Assembly: GCA_018903055.1 (NCBI GenBank) | Contig: JAHIPW010000056.1 | Location: forward strand, 1-12,202 | Source: a bacterium | GTDB taxonomy: Bacteria; UBP18; UBA7526 | Direction of reading: 5' to 3' | Length of the DNA: 12,202 nt | Made by a program: the position numbers and the translations under genes | Notes under the pieces: model-generated | What the model saw: the letters and a program-made list of their open reading frames with translations, nothing else | Database searches by the model: none | What the model was told of the DNA's origin: nothing | Part shown: positions 12,196-12,202 of the stretch, in pieces | Numbering within the stretch: position 1 is the stretch's first letter | Layout: each line of letters begins with the position of its first letter

Positions 12196-12202
12196 ATGGC
12201 CA
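12196..12202 (+). CDS. Start of the next gene (partial, runs off the window)
   Basis: GAGGAGG (12184-12190) lies five bases before ATG GCC A at the window edge. This is the strongest ribosome-binding site downstream of ilvD. Only two codons (Met-Ala) are visible, so the product cannot be read. Position after ilvD makes a branched-chain amino acid gene such as an acetolactate synthase subunit plausible, but this is inference from neighbourhood only. Confidence 0.6.

Noticed and set aside
1-12202. tRNA, rRNA or transposase genes that could explain the repeats
   Set aside because: Reading both strands I found no cloverleaf-like gene, no rRNA segment and no transposase or integrase frame in the window.

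Overview
The window reads as a chromosomal stretch of an uncultivated, moderately low-GC bacterium carrying core housekeeping genes. Every long open frame matches a familiar family: glutamine synthetase, all three subunits of the GatCAB amidotransferase, holo-ACP synthase, the bifunctional NAD(P)HX repair enzyme, a two-CBS protein, the tRNA t6A proteins TsaE and TsaB, and dihydroxy-acid dehydratase. GatCAB implies that Gln-tRNA and/or Asn-tRNA is made by transamidation. GlnA is the short GSI-alpha type. I cannot fix the phylum from sequence alone. The combination of ordinary bacterial genes with repeat-packed spacers would fit a candidate phylum such as Omnitrophota, but that is only a guess.

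Layout. glnA (67-1395, +) ends at a strong bidirectional terminator and converges with gatC-gatA (3833-1823, -). gatB (4231-5745, +) is divergent from gatC, and the AT-rich gap between them holds a back-to-back promoter pair. gatB is followed on the same strand by acpS, nnr, the CBS gene, tsaE and tsaB. ilvD (10319-11977) has its own near-consensus promoter. A strong ribosome-binding site and an ATG at 12196 begin another gene that runs off the window.

The unusual feature is the repeats. Almost every spacer is built from short, imperfect tandem arrays with a 7- or 8-base period, and from small palindromic elements made of two adjacent hairpins. The same material also lies inside coding sequences without breaking the frame: about 48 residues in gatA, two inserts in gatB, one in nnr and two in tsaB. 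It also supplies the stop codons of acpS, nnr and tsaE. Two copies of a 34-base two-hairpin element, one in a spacer (3917-3950) and one inside tsaB (9875-9908, inverted), differ at one position. A third copy lies inside gatA. Two related copies (3457-3519 and 12048-12080) differ by compensatory changes in both stems, which suggests that the structure is conserved.

The genes themselves are ordinary and keep their catalytic residues. They cover nitrogen assimilation (glnA), amide aminoacyl-tRNA formation (gatCAB), acyl-carrier activation (acpS), nicotinamide cofactor repair (nnr), tRNA t6A37 formation (tsaE, tsaB) and branched-chain amino acid synthesis (ilvD). The best candidate for something undescribed is the frame-compatible repeat family that enters these conserved proteins.
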